Source of the DNA: Entomortierella parvispora
Taxonomy: Eukaryota; Mortierellomycota; Mortierellomycetes; Mortierellales; Mortierellaceae
Assembly: GCA_963573315.1 (NCBI GenBank)
Contig: OY752147.1
Location: 372,001 to 436,000 of the forward strand
Reading direction: 5' to 3'
DNA: 64,000 nt
Position 1 is the stretch's first letter, and every line of letters starts with the position of its first letter. The translations under genes and the position numbers were made by a program. This document shows positions 1-11,405 of the stretch, in pieces. The notes beneath the pieces were generated by a model. That model saw only the letters and a program-made list of their open reading frames with translations. It had not been told where the DNA came from and did no database searches.

Positions 1-1899
1 GCTTTCTCTCACGACGATGGTGTACTGGCCTCAGGAAGTGCAGACAATATCGTCTGGATTTGGGAATTGGAATCAGAGACATGCTACGCGATGGATGAAC
101 ACACTGAAAAAGTGACCTGTGTTGCCTTTTCGTCGGATGGCCCTTGGCTCGCCTCTGGAAGCGATGACAAGACTGTGCGGATTCTGAATACAGAAGCTAG
201 GACAACTTCAGTCCTGAGTGATCACACGGCAGGCATTCAGAGCCTTGCCTGGTCGCCAAAGGAGCCTCGGATTGCCGCGCCGGAACCTCAGACTGCAACA
301 CCACCAAAGAACCCTCGGGTTGCCACATGCAGTGGTGATGAAGTACGGATATGGGACATTACCACTAAAAAACTTGACCTTGCCCTCAAGGGCAATCCCA
401 CGAACACCTCAAGCGTCGCATTCTCTCCTGACGGCCAGTTCCTGGTAGCGGGTTCTGAGGGTGATATTCATCTATGGAACTTGACAGCAGGAGTCGACGC
501 CATGATCTTGAAAGGTCACACAAACTCAATCACCAGCGTGGCTTTCTCTTCAGACGGCCAATGGATTTTGTCATCAAGCCAGGATAAATCTATCCGACTA
601 TGGGAACGACAGTCGGGGACTGTTACCTGCATTTGGAGCGGTCATAAGGGCACTGTGCACAATGCCGTTTTTCTGAGCAATCAAGTAGTCGCCTCCTGCG
701 CTGACGATCGAAGCGTCAGGCTTTGGGACCTTAACAAGGACCAGATTCTCAAAAAGGACATGACCAACGGGCTAGAGCTGGAACGACACTCCGGCGGCGT
801 GACCACGGTCGCCTACTCTCCAGATGGGGAATCGATCCTCACTGGCAGCTTGGACAAATCGGTACGAGAATGGAACGCTGAAACTGGTATTCCCAGGGTG
901 CTTGTTGAGCGCTCGGAAACCATTCACGCTGCCGACTATTTCCCAGTTACTAGCCAGGTTGCCGTTTCAGGCGACAATGGGCAAATGTTCCTCTGCGACC
1001 AAAAAGCGGGTACAGAGAAACATGATCTTGCAGGCCTATCAAACATGGGTCAGTGTGTCGCCTTCTCACCTTGTCGTCGTTGGATCGCCACTGGAAGCAA
1101 TGGGGGACAAGTGCGGTTATGGGAATTGCAAACTGTTGAAGAACGGGCCTCGCCTGGTAAAAAAATCGTCGAAGTTCGTAAAGAATCCGTCTTGGATGGC
1201 CATTCGGGGCCAATTCAAAGTCTGACCTTCTCAACCGACAGCCGCCAGCTCGTCACCTGTAGCAAAGACAATACAATCCGCCTCTGGAATACCGACCGCA
1301 ACAACCCAGAGCCGGAGTTGGAAGGAGTCTTGGACTATCTAGCAACCTGCGTTGCTTATTCTCCCTGTGGCAACACTCTTGCCTGGGGCACCAATAACCG
1401 GACCATTTGTCTTCGGGATATGAAGACCAAGGAGATTACGTCCGTAATGCTGGATAAACAGTCAAATTCTGTTATCAGCGTCGCCTGGTCACCCTGTGGC
1501 AATTGGCTCAGCACCGTCACTCAGGACTTTACCCTTCGATTGTGGAGGAGAATGGGAGAGCATTCGACTTGGACCCGAGTGTTGGTCCTGGAGGACTTTG
1601 TCACCGACTTCACAAGCCTAGCCTGGAATCCCACAAAATCTAAGTTAGGGTTTGTGACAGGGAGTGGCGATCATTCTGTCTGCGTTTGGAAGGTCCTATC
1701 AGAGAGAGGTCAAGCCCGAGTCCAGTTAGTCTGGGGGTCGTCCCTGAACCGATTTACATCTGCACGGGCAATCATTACGGATGCGATTGACCTTGACGAT
1801 GATGCAAGGGAAATCTTGCGGCAACATCAAGCTGAGGACAAAACAGCCACGCGCCATACAGATCTCACTTCTCTACTGAGCTCATTCTCCAGAAAATGA
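1..1899 (+). CDS. WD40-repeat protein, 3' part (5' end outside window)
   Basis: The reading frame is open from base 1 to the TGA at 1897-1899 with no start codon needed inside the window, so this is the C-terminal 632 residues of a larger protein. It is a run of about a dozen WD40 units: each has a GH- or H-rich turn, a VAFS/VAYSPDG-type strand and an IWD/LWN/LWE ending (for example near residues 118, 139, 193 and 230). That is enough for two beta-propellers, a protein-interaction scaffold. Large WD40 proteins of this look in fungi often carry an N-terminal NACHT or pentapeptide region, but that part lies left of the window, so the class is not provable here. No intron is needed in this part. 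The last 60 residues lose the repeat pattern and form a charged tail. Confidence 0.9.
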   Translation, partial: AFSHDDGVLASGSADNIVWIWELESETCYAMDEHTEKVTCVAFSSDGPWLASGSDDKTVRILNTEARTTSVLSDHTAGIQSLAWSPKEPRIAAPEPQTATPPKNPRVATCSGDEVRIWDITTKKLDLALKGNPTNTSSVAFSPDGQFLVAGSEGDIHLWNLTAGVDAMILKGHTNSITSVAFSSDGQWILSSSQDKSIRLWERQSGTVTCIWSGHKGTVHNAVFLSNQVVASCADDRSVRLWDLNKDQILKKDMTNGLELERHSGGVTTVAYSPDGESILTGSLDKSVREWNAETGIPRVLVERSETIHAADYFPVTSQVAVSGDNGQMFLCDQKAGTEKHDLAGLSNMGQCVAFSPCRRWIATGSNGGQVRLWELQTVEERASPGKKIVEVRKESVLDGHSGPIQSLTFSTDSRQLVTCSKDNTIRLWNTDRNNPEPELEGVLDYLATCVAYSPCGNTLAWGTNNRTICLRDMKTKEITSVMLDKQSNSVISVAWSPCGNWLSTVTQDFTLRLWRRMGEHSTWTRVLVLEDFVTDFTSLAWNPTKSKLGFVTGSGDHSVCVWKVLSERGQARVQLVWGSSLNRFTSARAIITDAIDLDDDAREILRQHQAEDKTATRHTDLTSLLSSFSRK

Positions 1900-1996
1900 A
1901 CTTAGACAAAGACCATTCACTACATTACGGACGTGAACAATATATTATAAGACGTCGTCTATACTGTTGATCTCAACGGTGGAAAGGTTGCAGAAA

Positions 1997-2044
1997 CGTT
2001 GCTTTTTGAGAGTTGACATACGTTGCTTTTTGAGAGTTGACATT
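1997..2044. repeat. 24-bp tandem repeat, two copies
   Basis: A unit beginning CGTTGCTTTTTGAGAGTTGA occurs at 1997-2020 and again at 2021-2044, differing only at the last base. It lies in the 215-bp space between the WD40 stop and the 3' end of the convergent Nop6-like gene. Confidence 0.85.
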
Positions 2045-2114
2045 TATTGGTACATGCTGGGGACGGGTGGGTGGAAATGCAAAATGGTATTAAGTACAAA
2101 TGGGACTCCTTTTT

Positions 2115-3369
2115 TTAAGCCTTACGAAGACGAGCAGCCAAACCGTCAACTGAGATGGCGTTGGCATCGGACATCTCCTGGGGCCTCTTGATGGCCTTGG
2201 CTGGCGCCTTCTGGACAGTGGGAGGGTTAGCAGCTGCGTATGATGACTTGGCCTCCTTAGCAGGAGCGATATGCTTCTCGTGCACCTTGCGCTAAAAAAA
2301 AAAGGAAGAAGAGGTATCGCGTTTGAGTCAACAGGTTCGGTCTTCGCTGAGTGAGAATCCAGTAAATTTCGCATCTTTCGTGGCAGTAAATCCTTACGCG
2401 CTCTTCGTTCAATGCATCGTTCTTTTGAGCAATCTTCTGTTTCCTGGCAGCACTCTTGTTTCCTCCGCCTCCTGCAGTCAGCTCAACGTTAATTGGCCTC
2501 TCTTTGATCAGAGTCTTGTTGAAGTAAAGTGCTTTCTAGAAACGTTAAGAAAAAGGATGGAATGATGGAATAAACCATGTCAGTACTGATCGTTGGCGTT
2601 TTCTTGGGACTGGTCTAAAAAAGTGAACAGGGAGCACTGTACCTGCATAGCCTCAACCTCGGGAAACTCCATGAAAGCGAATCCCTTGCCCTTTCCGGTA
2701 ACCTTGTCTGTCTGGACACGAATAGAAGAGATCTTGCCTAGAGAAAGAAAACGTGGTCAAGGTCGAGCTGTCAGAGACTGTATCCACATAGCGTACAATT
2801 CCGGCGCGGCCTGTAATAAAGAATTGCTGGTGGCACATACCACAGCTCTCAAAGTGCTTCTCCAATTGCTCCTTGGTGATGTTGAATGGCAAGTTTCCTA
2901 CAAAAAAGAGAAGGAAAAAAGTCAAGGTGAGAAACAAGCTCTTCGCGTCGCATTCAAGAAAAAAGACCCTGGAGCAACAACTCGGCACTGTAAAAGCTGG
3001 CGATCAACGCAACGTACCGACAAAGACGATAAACTTGCTGTTCTTTGGTGCAGCCTTGGGAGTCTCGCCCTCCTTAGCAGCCTCCCCTTCCTTGGCCTCG
3101 CCCTCCTTGGGTTCTTCCTCCTTGCCGCCCTTGCCTCTTCTGCGCTTCTTCTTTCCATCTGTGGCCGTGACCTCAGCTTTGACCTCTCCTGTTGCAGACT
3201 CTGTCTTTGACTTCTTTGTGGCCTTTACTGCTTTTGCCTCTGCTGTGTCCTTGGCGCTGTTCTCGGCCGTGTCTTCCTCGGGCACGTCGGGGATGCTGTC
3301 GTCGAGCTTTCTCTTCTTCGCTCTGAACTCGGACGACTTCTTTTGCTTCTTGGTGAGCTTCTCAGACAT
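2115..3369 (-). CDS. NOP6: Nop6-like nucleolar RRM protein
   Basis: Five exons: 3369-3018, 2897-2841, 2737-2643, 2535-2398 and 2291-2115, giving 272 residues. All junctions are GT-AG and keep frame. The N-terminus is lysine-rich and basic (MSEKLTKKQKK..., with an RRRGKGGK patch), as in yeast Nop6, a nucleolar protein that assists early 40S ribosome assembly. One RRM follows the basic region: RNP2-like FVGNLPFNI spans the first splice junction and RNP1-like KGKGFAFMEF is in exon 3. After the RRM comes NVELTAGGGGNKS, closely matching the post-RRM segment I recall for Nop6, then an EER-type charged helix. The 3369 start is chosen because the upstream open frame is Ser/His-rich leader without family character. 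Yeast Nop6 is somewhat shorter (about 225 aa). Identity is likely; exact orthology is inferred. Confidence 0.8.
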
Positions 3370-4376
3370 GATGAAAGGCGATGTGGTATGACGTGATGGA
3401 AGGAAATTGGTTGATGACAAGAGATGGAATGCGTGTCTGTCTCGGTCAGGCCAAAATGCAGTGGACACCATCGCTCTTTTTTTTCTTTTTTTTTTTTGTT
3501 GTTGTGGGACTGCTAAATGTAGAAAGAAAAGGGCAGTCCGACTCATTATTATTTGCCACCAATTTATGCATCCGACAAAAATGATCGGCCCAAAAGAGAA
3601 GAGACCTCTGGGATGTCTGGACCATGACGCCCCTTGTCGAGGTGAGCAACAAGGTAGAGAAATGCAATGAGAGAGGGAGACAAGAATCACTGATCACCTT
3701 CACAACAGCCACAGCTCTGGCCTATCTTGAACGGCACCGAAGCCACATCTATTGTCATCCTAGCCGAGCCTCTTCTCCTATTCCGCCTCTGTGTGGTGGG
3801 GCGCTCGCTGCGGGGCTGAACAAAGGAACCCATAAGAATTTAATGCTCAACCATTCAACATTGTGGCCATGTGAACCATGTGGAATTACGGTGAAGTCGA
3901 ACTGACCTTTCTGGCAAAGTAGGTGGCAATTTCGTCATTGGTCAGTTATGGCACAGTCTCCTTCCCTTTTTTTTTTTGCTTTGCCATTGTTGTGGGATGC
4001 ATATTTGTGTGTTTGTGTGTGTGAGTTTGTGGTGTTTTTTGTTGTATGGTAAATAGTCTACCAAGTTACGAAACAATAAGATCATCTTGTTTTCATTTTT
4101 GCCGTCTGTGCAACATCGTTTCGTTCATTTCCAACCCTCACCACAAGCGAACTGCGATGCAACCATGCCACCTTGAATACCACGCGCCTGTTTTCCCGTT
4201 ACCTGGAGGGTTACAGTCAGAAGAAGATGGTCCTTATTATTTCCTCTTCGCTACTTCATTTGTGTCCCTCTGGCACTCTTTCATTTTTTCTTACTCCCCT
4301 GTTCTTTCTCTATATATCTCTTCCTTTGTTCATTTATTTTTGATATCAGCCCTTCGCACCGCATCTCTGAACTCCA
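3370..4376. other. Intergenic region between divergent genes
   Basis: About 1 kb separates the Nop6-like ATG (minus) from the next plus-strand ATG. It holds T-runs near 3476-3496 and 3968-3977, a GT-rich stretch at about 4006-4034, and TATATAT at 4311-4317, 60-66 bp before the 4377 ATG, a possible TATA element. I see no convincing coding exon or RNA gene. Confidence 0.6.
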
Positions 4377-7300
4377 ATGCCAAGGCGGAGACGTGCAGCT
4401 TCTTCTCTTTCCCTTCGGGAATTGTCTCTCCCTCGACTTTGCACAAATACACCTTCGTTCCTTCGCCACAGTCGTTCCAGCAACGCTCTGGAAGATCAAT
4501 TAAAGGAATCCCAATCCTTGCTGTCGTTGTGCAATCGTCCTTCCAGCCCTTCATTATCTCCAACTTCTCCTTCATCCACAATTCTTGAACCTGCAACTTC
4601 CCTCGAATACAAAACCCAGGTTCACTATCAACTCCACCAACAGCAGCAATCGCCTTGCTCCAAAAACTTCTGGCTCCTACACTCTGCGTTACCGTCCCCG
4701 AACCTAACGAGGATTATCCATAGCATGCAGTCGCCATCACCAACCTCCCCACGATCGTCGACGCCGACAATCTCACCCCTATCTCTAACCTACTCATACC
4801 CGCATCATTCGTCAATGCAGAGCTCGTCGATAGCACCGTTGTCACTCCCTTTGGCTCAGCTCGAGATGGGAGCGTCAATAAGGCCGTTGAGCAAACACCA
4901 CTTCGAGTGGTGCCTGGCTTGCTGCAGGACCGTGCTGGATGAAGGTAAAAGAGGAGTATATGTTACAAATGCTGAGCCTGTGGTAAAACGAGGAGCCCTG
5001 CACTGACTGAAATTTGGCTGGCTGGCTGCACTGTGCTGCACAGTAGAACTTGCCTCGATACCATCAAGCGCCGCGGACGCGCACGAGACGTTGCAGTCGC
5101 TGGTCGACATCTACGCCAATGCTGAGGTGCATGCCACTTCATCCTCCTCCTTGTCCTTTGCCTCTCCCTGCTTCCCCTGCTCTCCCACATGCACTCTCAA
5201 ACTTCACTCGACGCCTCGCCTACCTAAGTACAACTCGTCTCTTTCTCGCCTTCGCCAGTCCTCCTCCAACTCCTCTCTCGCGTCCCACTGTTCGCAGTTA
5301 GTTTCCCCTGCATCGATTGACTCACATACCGTCCATTTACCGCCTAATGGAACTACTAGTTCACAATGCACCTGCTATCACCCCTCCACTCCCAGCACCT
5401 CCTCCACTTCTTTCTTTGCTGCTTCAGCCCAGGCTGCCGCAACATTGGCGTTCACTCTCCTGTGTGCCCTATCGAAAGAACAGTTGTTGGATCTCATCTT
5501 CCTCATTTACTCAAAGGCACCTCGGAATCTGGCTGTAGCGGCTCCCTATTGGATTGGAGTCAACCATGTCAGAGCTAATGATGATGAGGAGGGGGATAGT
5601 GATAACAGTAATGATGGAGACGACTCTTACAGCGGCGTCATAGACGGCGACCTTGACACCAGCACTCGAGAGAAGGATGAAGCCGCTTGGAGTCCCAAGA
5701 GTCTAATAAGCTGCCCCTCACTCTCCCTCCCCCCATGGCGCCAACAAGCTTTAGACGACGACCACCTTCCTGTCTCTATCGATTCCGCTGACCCTGAGGT
5801 CAGCTCAGATAGAGAAACTTCGAGAAAGGAGACCAAAGGTATTTTGGAGTAAAAGTCTTTACCTCTGTCCCTATCAGTCTGTCGGAACCGACTGGTAACT
5901 GGATTGTACTAACTTTTGACTTCCTTTCAATTCTCCGAAAATCAGTGCCAATAGGTTCGCCGATGCTCCTAAAGCGAAGGGCAGATGCTGCGATGCTCTC
6001 TGCCATCTTGGTTGTACCTGGATCCTTAATGGGACCATCTGGCACCCCGAATGGGCCAAAAATACCCGATGAACCTGTCCCTCCTCTCCCTACTCCAGGA
6101 TCAAGCCCGGTCGAGCGACCGCGAAAGGCAAAATACATTAGCCACCGCGGCAAGGATCACGACGCGCAAGAATGCTGTGAGCCCGGAAGTCCTCCTTGCT
6201 ACGATTACAAGACTTCATACTGGCAGTATCAGACACGTCGACGAACACGTCAACGAGTCAAGTCAAAGGGAACACACGCGAGATCAAACCAGCCACCGCC
6301 CTCCGGCCACAGTTACCGTCTGTCCATCGAATCAAGCAAACTATCCCCCGAGACTGAGGCTGCTGCTACCGCTGTCGCTATTCAAGAAAGGAACAAAGCT
6401 CTTGAGCAGGAGATGCTCCAAGAAGCCTCCAAGATGATGAACGAGGTACAAATCGCTGTCACTAGCTTGGACTCTCATGGACGAGTCAGTCCAGTGGTCG
6501 CCGGCAGTGCGAACTACGCTACTAACGGACAAGCTGTCCATGTTTGGCCGACTCAACGTATCTACACCATTTGCTCCACTCCAACTTCAAACGATGGACC
6601 CGTCAATGAAAGAACCAAATATGATCCCAGGCTAGACTCAAGTATCTCTCCGACCTTTGGTATTCCAATCTCAGGCTCTACTGAGACTGCTCGAACCACC
6701 ATCGCTCCATTTTCTGGGGCAAACACCCCTCCGCGCAGCTCCTCCTTGCAAGGCCTCTCTACCAAGGAACAAAGGATCTCATTCCAACCATCGGTCATCT
6801 CAGCATCAATCTTGAGGTCCAAGAACAGAGCACCTCCGCCTCTTCCAATCGAAACTTCGGGCCTCTCGGTTCTGCCCAAGGCTCTGGCAGCCACCGCTCT
6901 TTCCCCTAGTACGGCCACTTCGTCGTTGATTACCGATGGCTCGGTTGATGCCAACACCACGGGGAGCAAGAGCCTAGCACAAAAGGCGGCAGAGACTAGT
7001 CACAAGCTTTGGGAAAGTTCTATGACAGTGCTTCGACGAAAAGTGAACTCTCCCTCAAACGCCTCCAAGTCTGATACCGCCATTGGGTCAACGTCTGATA
7101 CTCTAACCTCGGTGGAGATCCCGTCTGTGATTGTGTCGACCCCACTCAGTCTACCCTCCTATGAATCTGAAGCGAATGTCAGCTCCAATGACCCTCGAAT
7201 TTTTGCTGCTGCGATGAAGACCCCCAGGTCCCAGCACCTCCATAGCAGGAGCCAAGACTTTTCAATTGAGGTCAAGACTCGACTGCAAGAGCGTATCCCG

Positions 7301-8635
7301 TTTCATCATCACCAACTTGCCATCAATCTTCCTGGTCGAGGTGGACCGAGCTTTTTACCATCCATTGCCATCGCCGATTCAACCCAGGGAACCCGCTTCA
7401 AACCTAAAGGGAAAAAGGTGGCAGCCTCACCAACGCCTTCGCAAGGATTCCCAGAAGACGGCCTGAGGTCATCAGCATTCATGATCCCGGATGACTACTT
7501 GTCGATGATTCCACCGTCAAATGCCATCCCTTGGTTCTCACCGACCCCTCTCCCAGCTGTTGGCTCTTTCGAGGGGAACTCGCTCAAGTCTCAGCCTCAA
7601 TCTGTATCTCCACTGGCATCTCTTGCAATCGCTGAAGCAGCACTTGGAGCGTCGGTCTCGTCTTTGGATAAATCGACACCATCTACCAAAGTCCAGGGAC
7701 GTAAAAAAAGTATTCATGAAAAGCTATTTGGCCCCAAGCGAGACAAAGCTCCCACATCACCGTCCCCTTCGCCTTTGCCGACTGCTTCTGTTGACACCAG
7801 TCAATGCTATACCAAGAACAACTTTCATGATCGCAACATCGTCAGTCCGCGTGCCTTTAACGATATGCAAATCAACAGCCCTCAGGAGTCGCGACTTCAA
7901 CCTACCAAGTCTTGGTCTCCTGACGACCCTTCGATTTCCATGGTCTCTTCAACTGGCTTGCTGACGGCATCGAACCTGAGCACGGTTCATGCAAACTCCA
8001 ACCGGAGCAGCCGTGTCATTGAAGACTATAATGGTCGCCCTGTTCTCTGGTCGACTACTGTTTCTGTCGTATCCTCGACTTCAACATCGTCGTCTTTGGC
8101 TACCAAGGCCACATCATCGTCGCTACCCGGAACAAAGTGTGCACATCATCACCAACATCACAGAACTACAACTGCTGTCCACAATCCTGACTGTCGATGG
8201 CATGGAAGCACGCCCGTGCAAACTGGTACCGGACATGGTATCACAGCGCCATCGATAGACAAAGATCGAACCTTGAGATGGGATAACTACACTAACGGCA
8301 AGATCCCCGAGGCTGAAAAAAGTTCAGCTACGAGTTGGACTCGGAGTAGGGACACAGCTGCAGTAACCGTGGAATCGAGGGCAGACTTGGACCAAGTGGA
8401 CATAGAGAAGAGGCGGAAGGAGGACGAATATGTGGCGAGGGTGATGGGTCAATGGCAGAGCTGGGCTCACACGTGTGGTTCAACGACTTCGCCTTTGCCA
8501 CACTCCAAAGCTACGGACACGTCTGCAGCGAGACTGGTATCAAAAGCGACGCGCGTCCTTCCTTCTATTTCTTCTTCCGCCACCCGTGGGAATGGCGCTA
8601 ATATCACCCAGCGAGTAAAACTTGGAGTGCACTAG
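4377..8635 (+). CDS. Large Ser/Pro/Thr-rich protein of unknown function
   Basis: Exons 4377-4944, 5044-5838 and 5946-8635 join in frame to 1350 residues. I recognise no catalytic or binding domain. Most of it is low-complexity Ser/Thr/Pro/Ala sequence, as in disordered regulatory or cell-polarity scaffolds, with a short acidic block near 5577-5612 (DDEEGDSDNSNDGDD) and a basic stretch near 6230 (RRRTRQRVKSKGTH). One compact region near 5450-5530 (FTLLCALSKEQLLDLIFLIY) is hydrophobic and could be a small helical module. A second short ordered-looking patch is RKKSIHEKLFGPKRDKAP near 7700. Start at 4377 is the first ATG of the frame. Intron 1 ends in a tandem CAGTAG acceptor (5041-5046); both choices keep frame and differ by one Val. 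Exon joins are good; function unknown. Confidence 0.7.
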
Positions 8636-9825
8636 TCTAAATAAAATAAACAAGCGAGTTCGGACATTTCTTGTTGCAATTTGATCTGATGTTGTTGTTG
8701 TTGATAGACCGAGCCCGCTGCTGCCGTAGTGAGGAAACGGCGTCGATCTCATGGTGCGACTTGACATCATCGTGTTAGTCTATTGTCGTCCATCGGATGG
8801 ATGATTGGGGACTTGTGCGCAGCTTGGTCGTCCGTTCTATCTCAAGCGCAGAGTTGGTGATGGGTAGGCTGCGGAGTTTCGACTATAGATTTTTAGATCG
8901 CTGACAAATGCAGTCGAGTTTTCTTCTTTGAATGGATGAAGGATGGAGCGAACTTGGCAAGTCTTCTTCAATTGCTGCCCCCATGGGCTTAGGAGAAAGA
9001 GGACACCATAGAGGCATGCATCCTGCAAAGTCGATAGTTCACCGATCTCGGCTTCGTATGGACGGGTCCCCGGATTTGACCCGGATTTAAAAAAAAAGGC
9101 CCATTTCCGGTTTCCGAGGGAAAAAGGAGAGGATAGCACTGGACAAGAGAAAGGGGAGAAAGAAAGATGGTGACCCTTTGATCTTTTTTCCATTCTTGCG
9201 CCCAAGGGTGCATGAAGATCCCAACGTCACCACGGTCTAACGCATGAATTTTCGCGTGCTATCTTCTAGGATATCTTACTCACTCCATTGGTTCATTGGA
9301 GGGCGTGGAGCTGATGAGGTGAAATGGCGAATACAGCTTTTTTGGTTTTTTTGTCTCTGTTGTCCCTTTTGAAGAATAATTATTCAGCACGCACACTTTT
9401 GGGGTTGCACAAAAATTAAGCATGTCCTTTTCCCATTCAAACCGGAAAGAGACTAAGATGCTCTTCGTTTAACGGACCCTCGAGGACCCTCGAGGTATTT
9501 TGTTTTATGGAAGCAAAAAGAACAAAAGAGGAGAGGGCTCTAACGATTATTAATAATAGCACACGTTCCATCAAAGTAAAAGGTTGAAGACCAGTCACGG
9601 GCTGTGGAGAAGGAAGTGAGGGTAAGAAAAAAAAGGGGAGAGCTGAGGCGGGGATCCAGATCCTGAACGCGTCAACTTTGCCGATCGACAAACCAATTGA
9701 CAGGTGGGCACTTTTTTAGCAAAAAAAAAAGCCTTTAAAAGAGGCCCGAGTACCCCTCCATTCTCAGACACCGCCTCTTCATCATCTACTCAAGCACTCA
9801 TCCCTTCACTCACACATATATCACG
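8636..9825. other. Intergenic region upstream of GST gene 1
   Basis: 1.19 kb without a supported gene. It contains a 9-bp repeat CCCGGATTT at 9069-9077 and 9080-9088, a tandem 10-mer GGACCCTCGA at 9474-9493, A/T runs, and the AT-rich core-promoter box of the next gene at 9734-9741. The short ORFs here have no domain character. Confidence 0.6.
9734..9741 (+). promoter_or_regulatory. TATA-like box of GST gene 1
   Basis: TTTAAAAG lies about 90 bp upstream of the 9826 ATG, at a spacing similar to the TATA boxes of the two downstream paralogues. It is the weakest of the four. Confidence 0.4.
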
Positions 9826-10599
9826 ATGGTTCACAAGTACTTCTCACCCGACCAAGCTGAGGCTTACAAGGCCCTCGCCACCCGAACTGATAGCAAGTTT
9901 GAGGTTCACTACTTTAGCTTTCACGCTCTCGCTGGCACCATCCGCTATCTCCTTGCTGTCTCCGGCGCCAACTTCAAGTCCGTCGCACCCGCAGATGGTA
10001 CCTGGGCTACTGAGCACAAGCCATTGACCCCCTTTGGCTTCATGCCCCTCATTCGTGAGAGCTCGCCCGATGGCAAGCACGTCCTCCACATTTCCGAATC
10101 TGATGCCATTGAGCGCTACCTCTCTCGCAAGTTTGGTCTCCTTGGAAAGGATGGCTATGAAGAATTGATCATCAACCAATTCGTCTCATCCGATATTTCT
10201 ATGGCCTCAAACATTATCCAAAAGTTCTTTGTCGTTCGTGACAATGAAGAGCTGAAGGCTGCTAACAAGGCCAAGCTGTTGGAAGGCCCTATCCCTACCT
10301 TTGTGGCCGCTCATGAAAAACATTTGTCCGAGAACCCCGCCGCTGTGGCCAAGGGCTTGAAGGGCGGAAACGGCCACTACGTCGGTGAGAACTTCTCGTT
10401 GGCGGATGTGAAGACGAGCCAGATCGTAGAGATGATCCGTGTTATGACGGGCGACGATCTTATCTCAAAGGAGAAGACCCCAGCCTTGTGGAAGGTCAAG
10501 GAGACCCTGGAGGCCTCCCCCTCGGTCAAGGCATGGAAGCAGACCCCCGAGTTCAAGGACATCTCGGAGCGCAACTTCCAGCTCATGGGATACTACTAA
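9826..10599 (+). CDS. Glutathione S-transferase, Sigma-like, copy 1 of 3
   Basis: Intronless, 257 residues. The thioredoxin-fold N-terminus begins after about 24 extra residues with FEVHYFSFHALAGTIRYLL, which lines up with the YF...GRAExIR start of Sigma-class GSTs and makes Tyr29 the candidate catalytic tyrosine. PFGFMP supplies the cis-proline segment and ESDAIERYLSRKFG the glutathione-binding (Q/E)S-AIxRYL turn. The all-helical C-domain contains NGHYVGENFSLADVK, the usual GST N-capping region, and ends in GYY. It would conjugate or reduce electrophiles with glutathione in the cytosol. Length exceeds the usual 200-220 aa because of the N-terminal extension and insertions near residues 60 and 180. 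Copies 2 and 3 follow in the same direction. Substrate is unknown. Confidence 0.9.
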   Translation: MVHKYFSPDQAEAYKALATRTDSKFEVHYFSFHALAGTIRYLLAVSGANFKSVAPADGTWATEHKPLTPFGFMPLIRESSPDGKHVLHISESDAIERYLSRKFGLLGKDGYEELIINQFVSSDISMASNIIQKFFVVRDNEELKAANKAKLLEGPIPTFVAAHEKHLSENPAAVAKGLKGGNGHYVGENFSLADVKTSQIVEMIRVMTGDDLISKEKTPALWKVKETLEASPSVKAWKQTPEFKDISERNFQLMGYY

Positions 10600-11405
10600 A
10601 CCACAGAGTAGCCAACTACATACCAACACTGACGGCGTCAATAAACAGCTCTTGCATTTGTATCATAACACTCTTTCTCACGGGTTCATTCATTTGCAGA
10701 TCAAATTATGGGTTTGCTCCCTTTGCTTCCTTAGAGATAATTGACCAATGGAGGCGAAGGTGGTGCGGGATAAATCTTAGCCGTGTTGTCAAGTGGCGTC
10801 AGAGTGTCAGTGCACCGATTCTGGAAAGATGAACCAAGTCACCATTTGCGCTTGTCGCCGAGCTGTGTATCCGGTTTATACTAGGTTGTTCACTACACGA
10901 CGCGACTGGTCTAGCACCTAACCCCAGGGGAACATGAACATGCAGTAGAAGCGCAGACTGACAAGGCGGCACAGACAACACGGAGATGTCCTGCACTTTG
11001 GGAAACGCGGCGCGTCGCTTTATTTATTTTTTCCACTGTTGTGTTGTCTTTTCCTTTTTGAGGCATCAGTTTTTTTTCTTCCTCTAGTACAGATCTATTA
11101 GAGATTGATTCCGTGACCAGGTCGTTCGCTTGGACCGTTTGGACTATTTGTGTCAAGGAACAATGTCTATGTACTCAAGGGCGTGCGCATTCATGGCGCG
11201 CAAAGTCAACCGAGATATCCCTCCTCCAGCAATGATGAACCTGCCCAAGGTTGTGCGCTTTGCTTTCTCTATATAAACTCGATCATATCTCCATCTTATC
11301 TTTACCACCGGCAACCCTTCAAAGCACCACACTCACTCCCTCCGAGTCCCTCCCATCTGTTAAACTAGCCTTCCATCCCTCAAACTCACCAAAGCGAAAT
11401 TCACG
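10600..11405. other. Spacer between GST copies 1 and 2
   Basis: About 800 bp. It holds the 3' flank of copy 1 and the promoter of copy 2, including a TATATAA box at 11270-11276. No coding potential beyond short shadow ORFs and no remnant of a fourth GST that I can see. Confidence 0.6.
11270..11276 (+). promoter_or_regulatory. TATA box of GST gene 2
   Basis: TATATAA about 130 bp upstream of the 11406 ATG, followed by a C/T-rich leader typical of strongly transcribed fungal genes. Confidence 0.6.

Noticed and set aside
2593-3210. 205-codon plus-strand ORF over the Nop6-like gene
   Set aside because: It crosses the minus-strand introns and lacks any family motif; an antisense shadow.
5577-5620. 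Acidic repeat as a possible calcium-binding motif
   Set aside because: It lacks the spacing of an EF-hand loop and is simple Asp/Glu/Asn low complexity.
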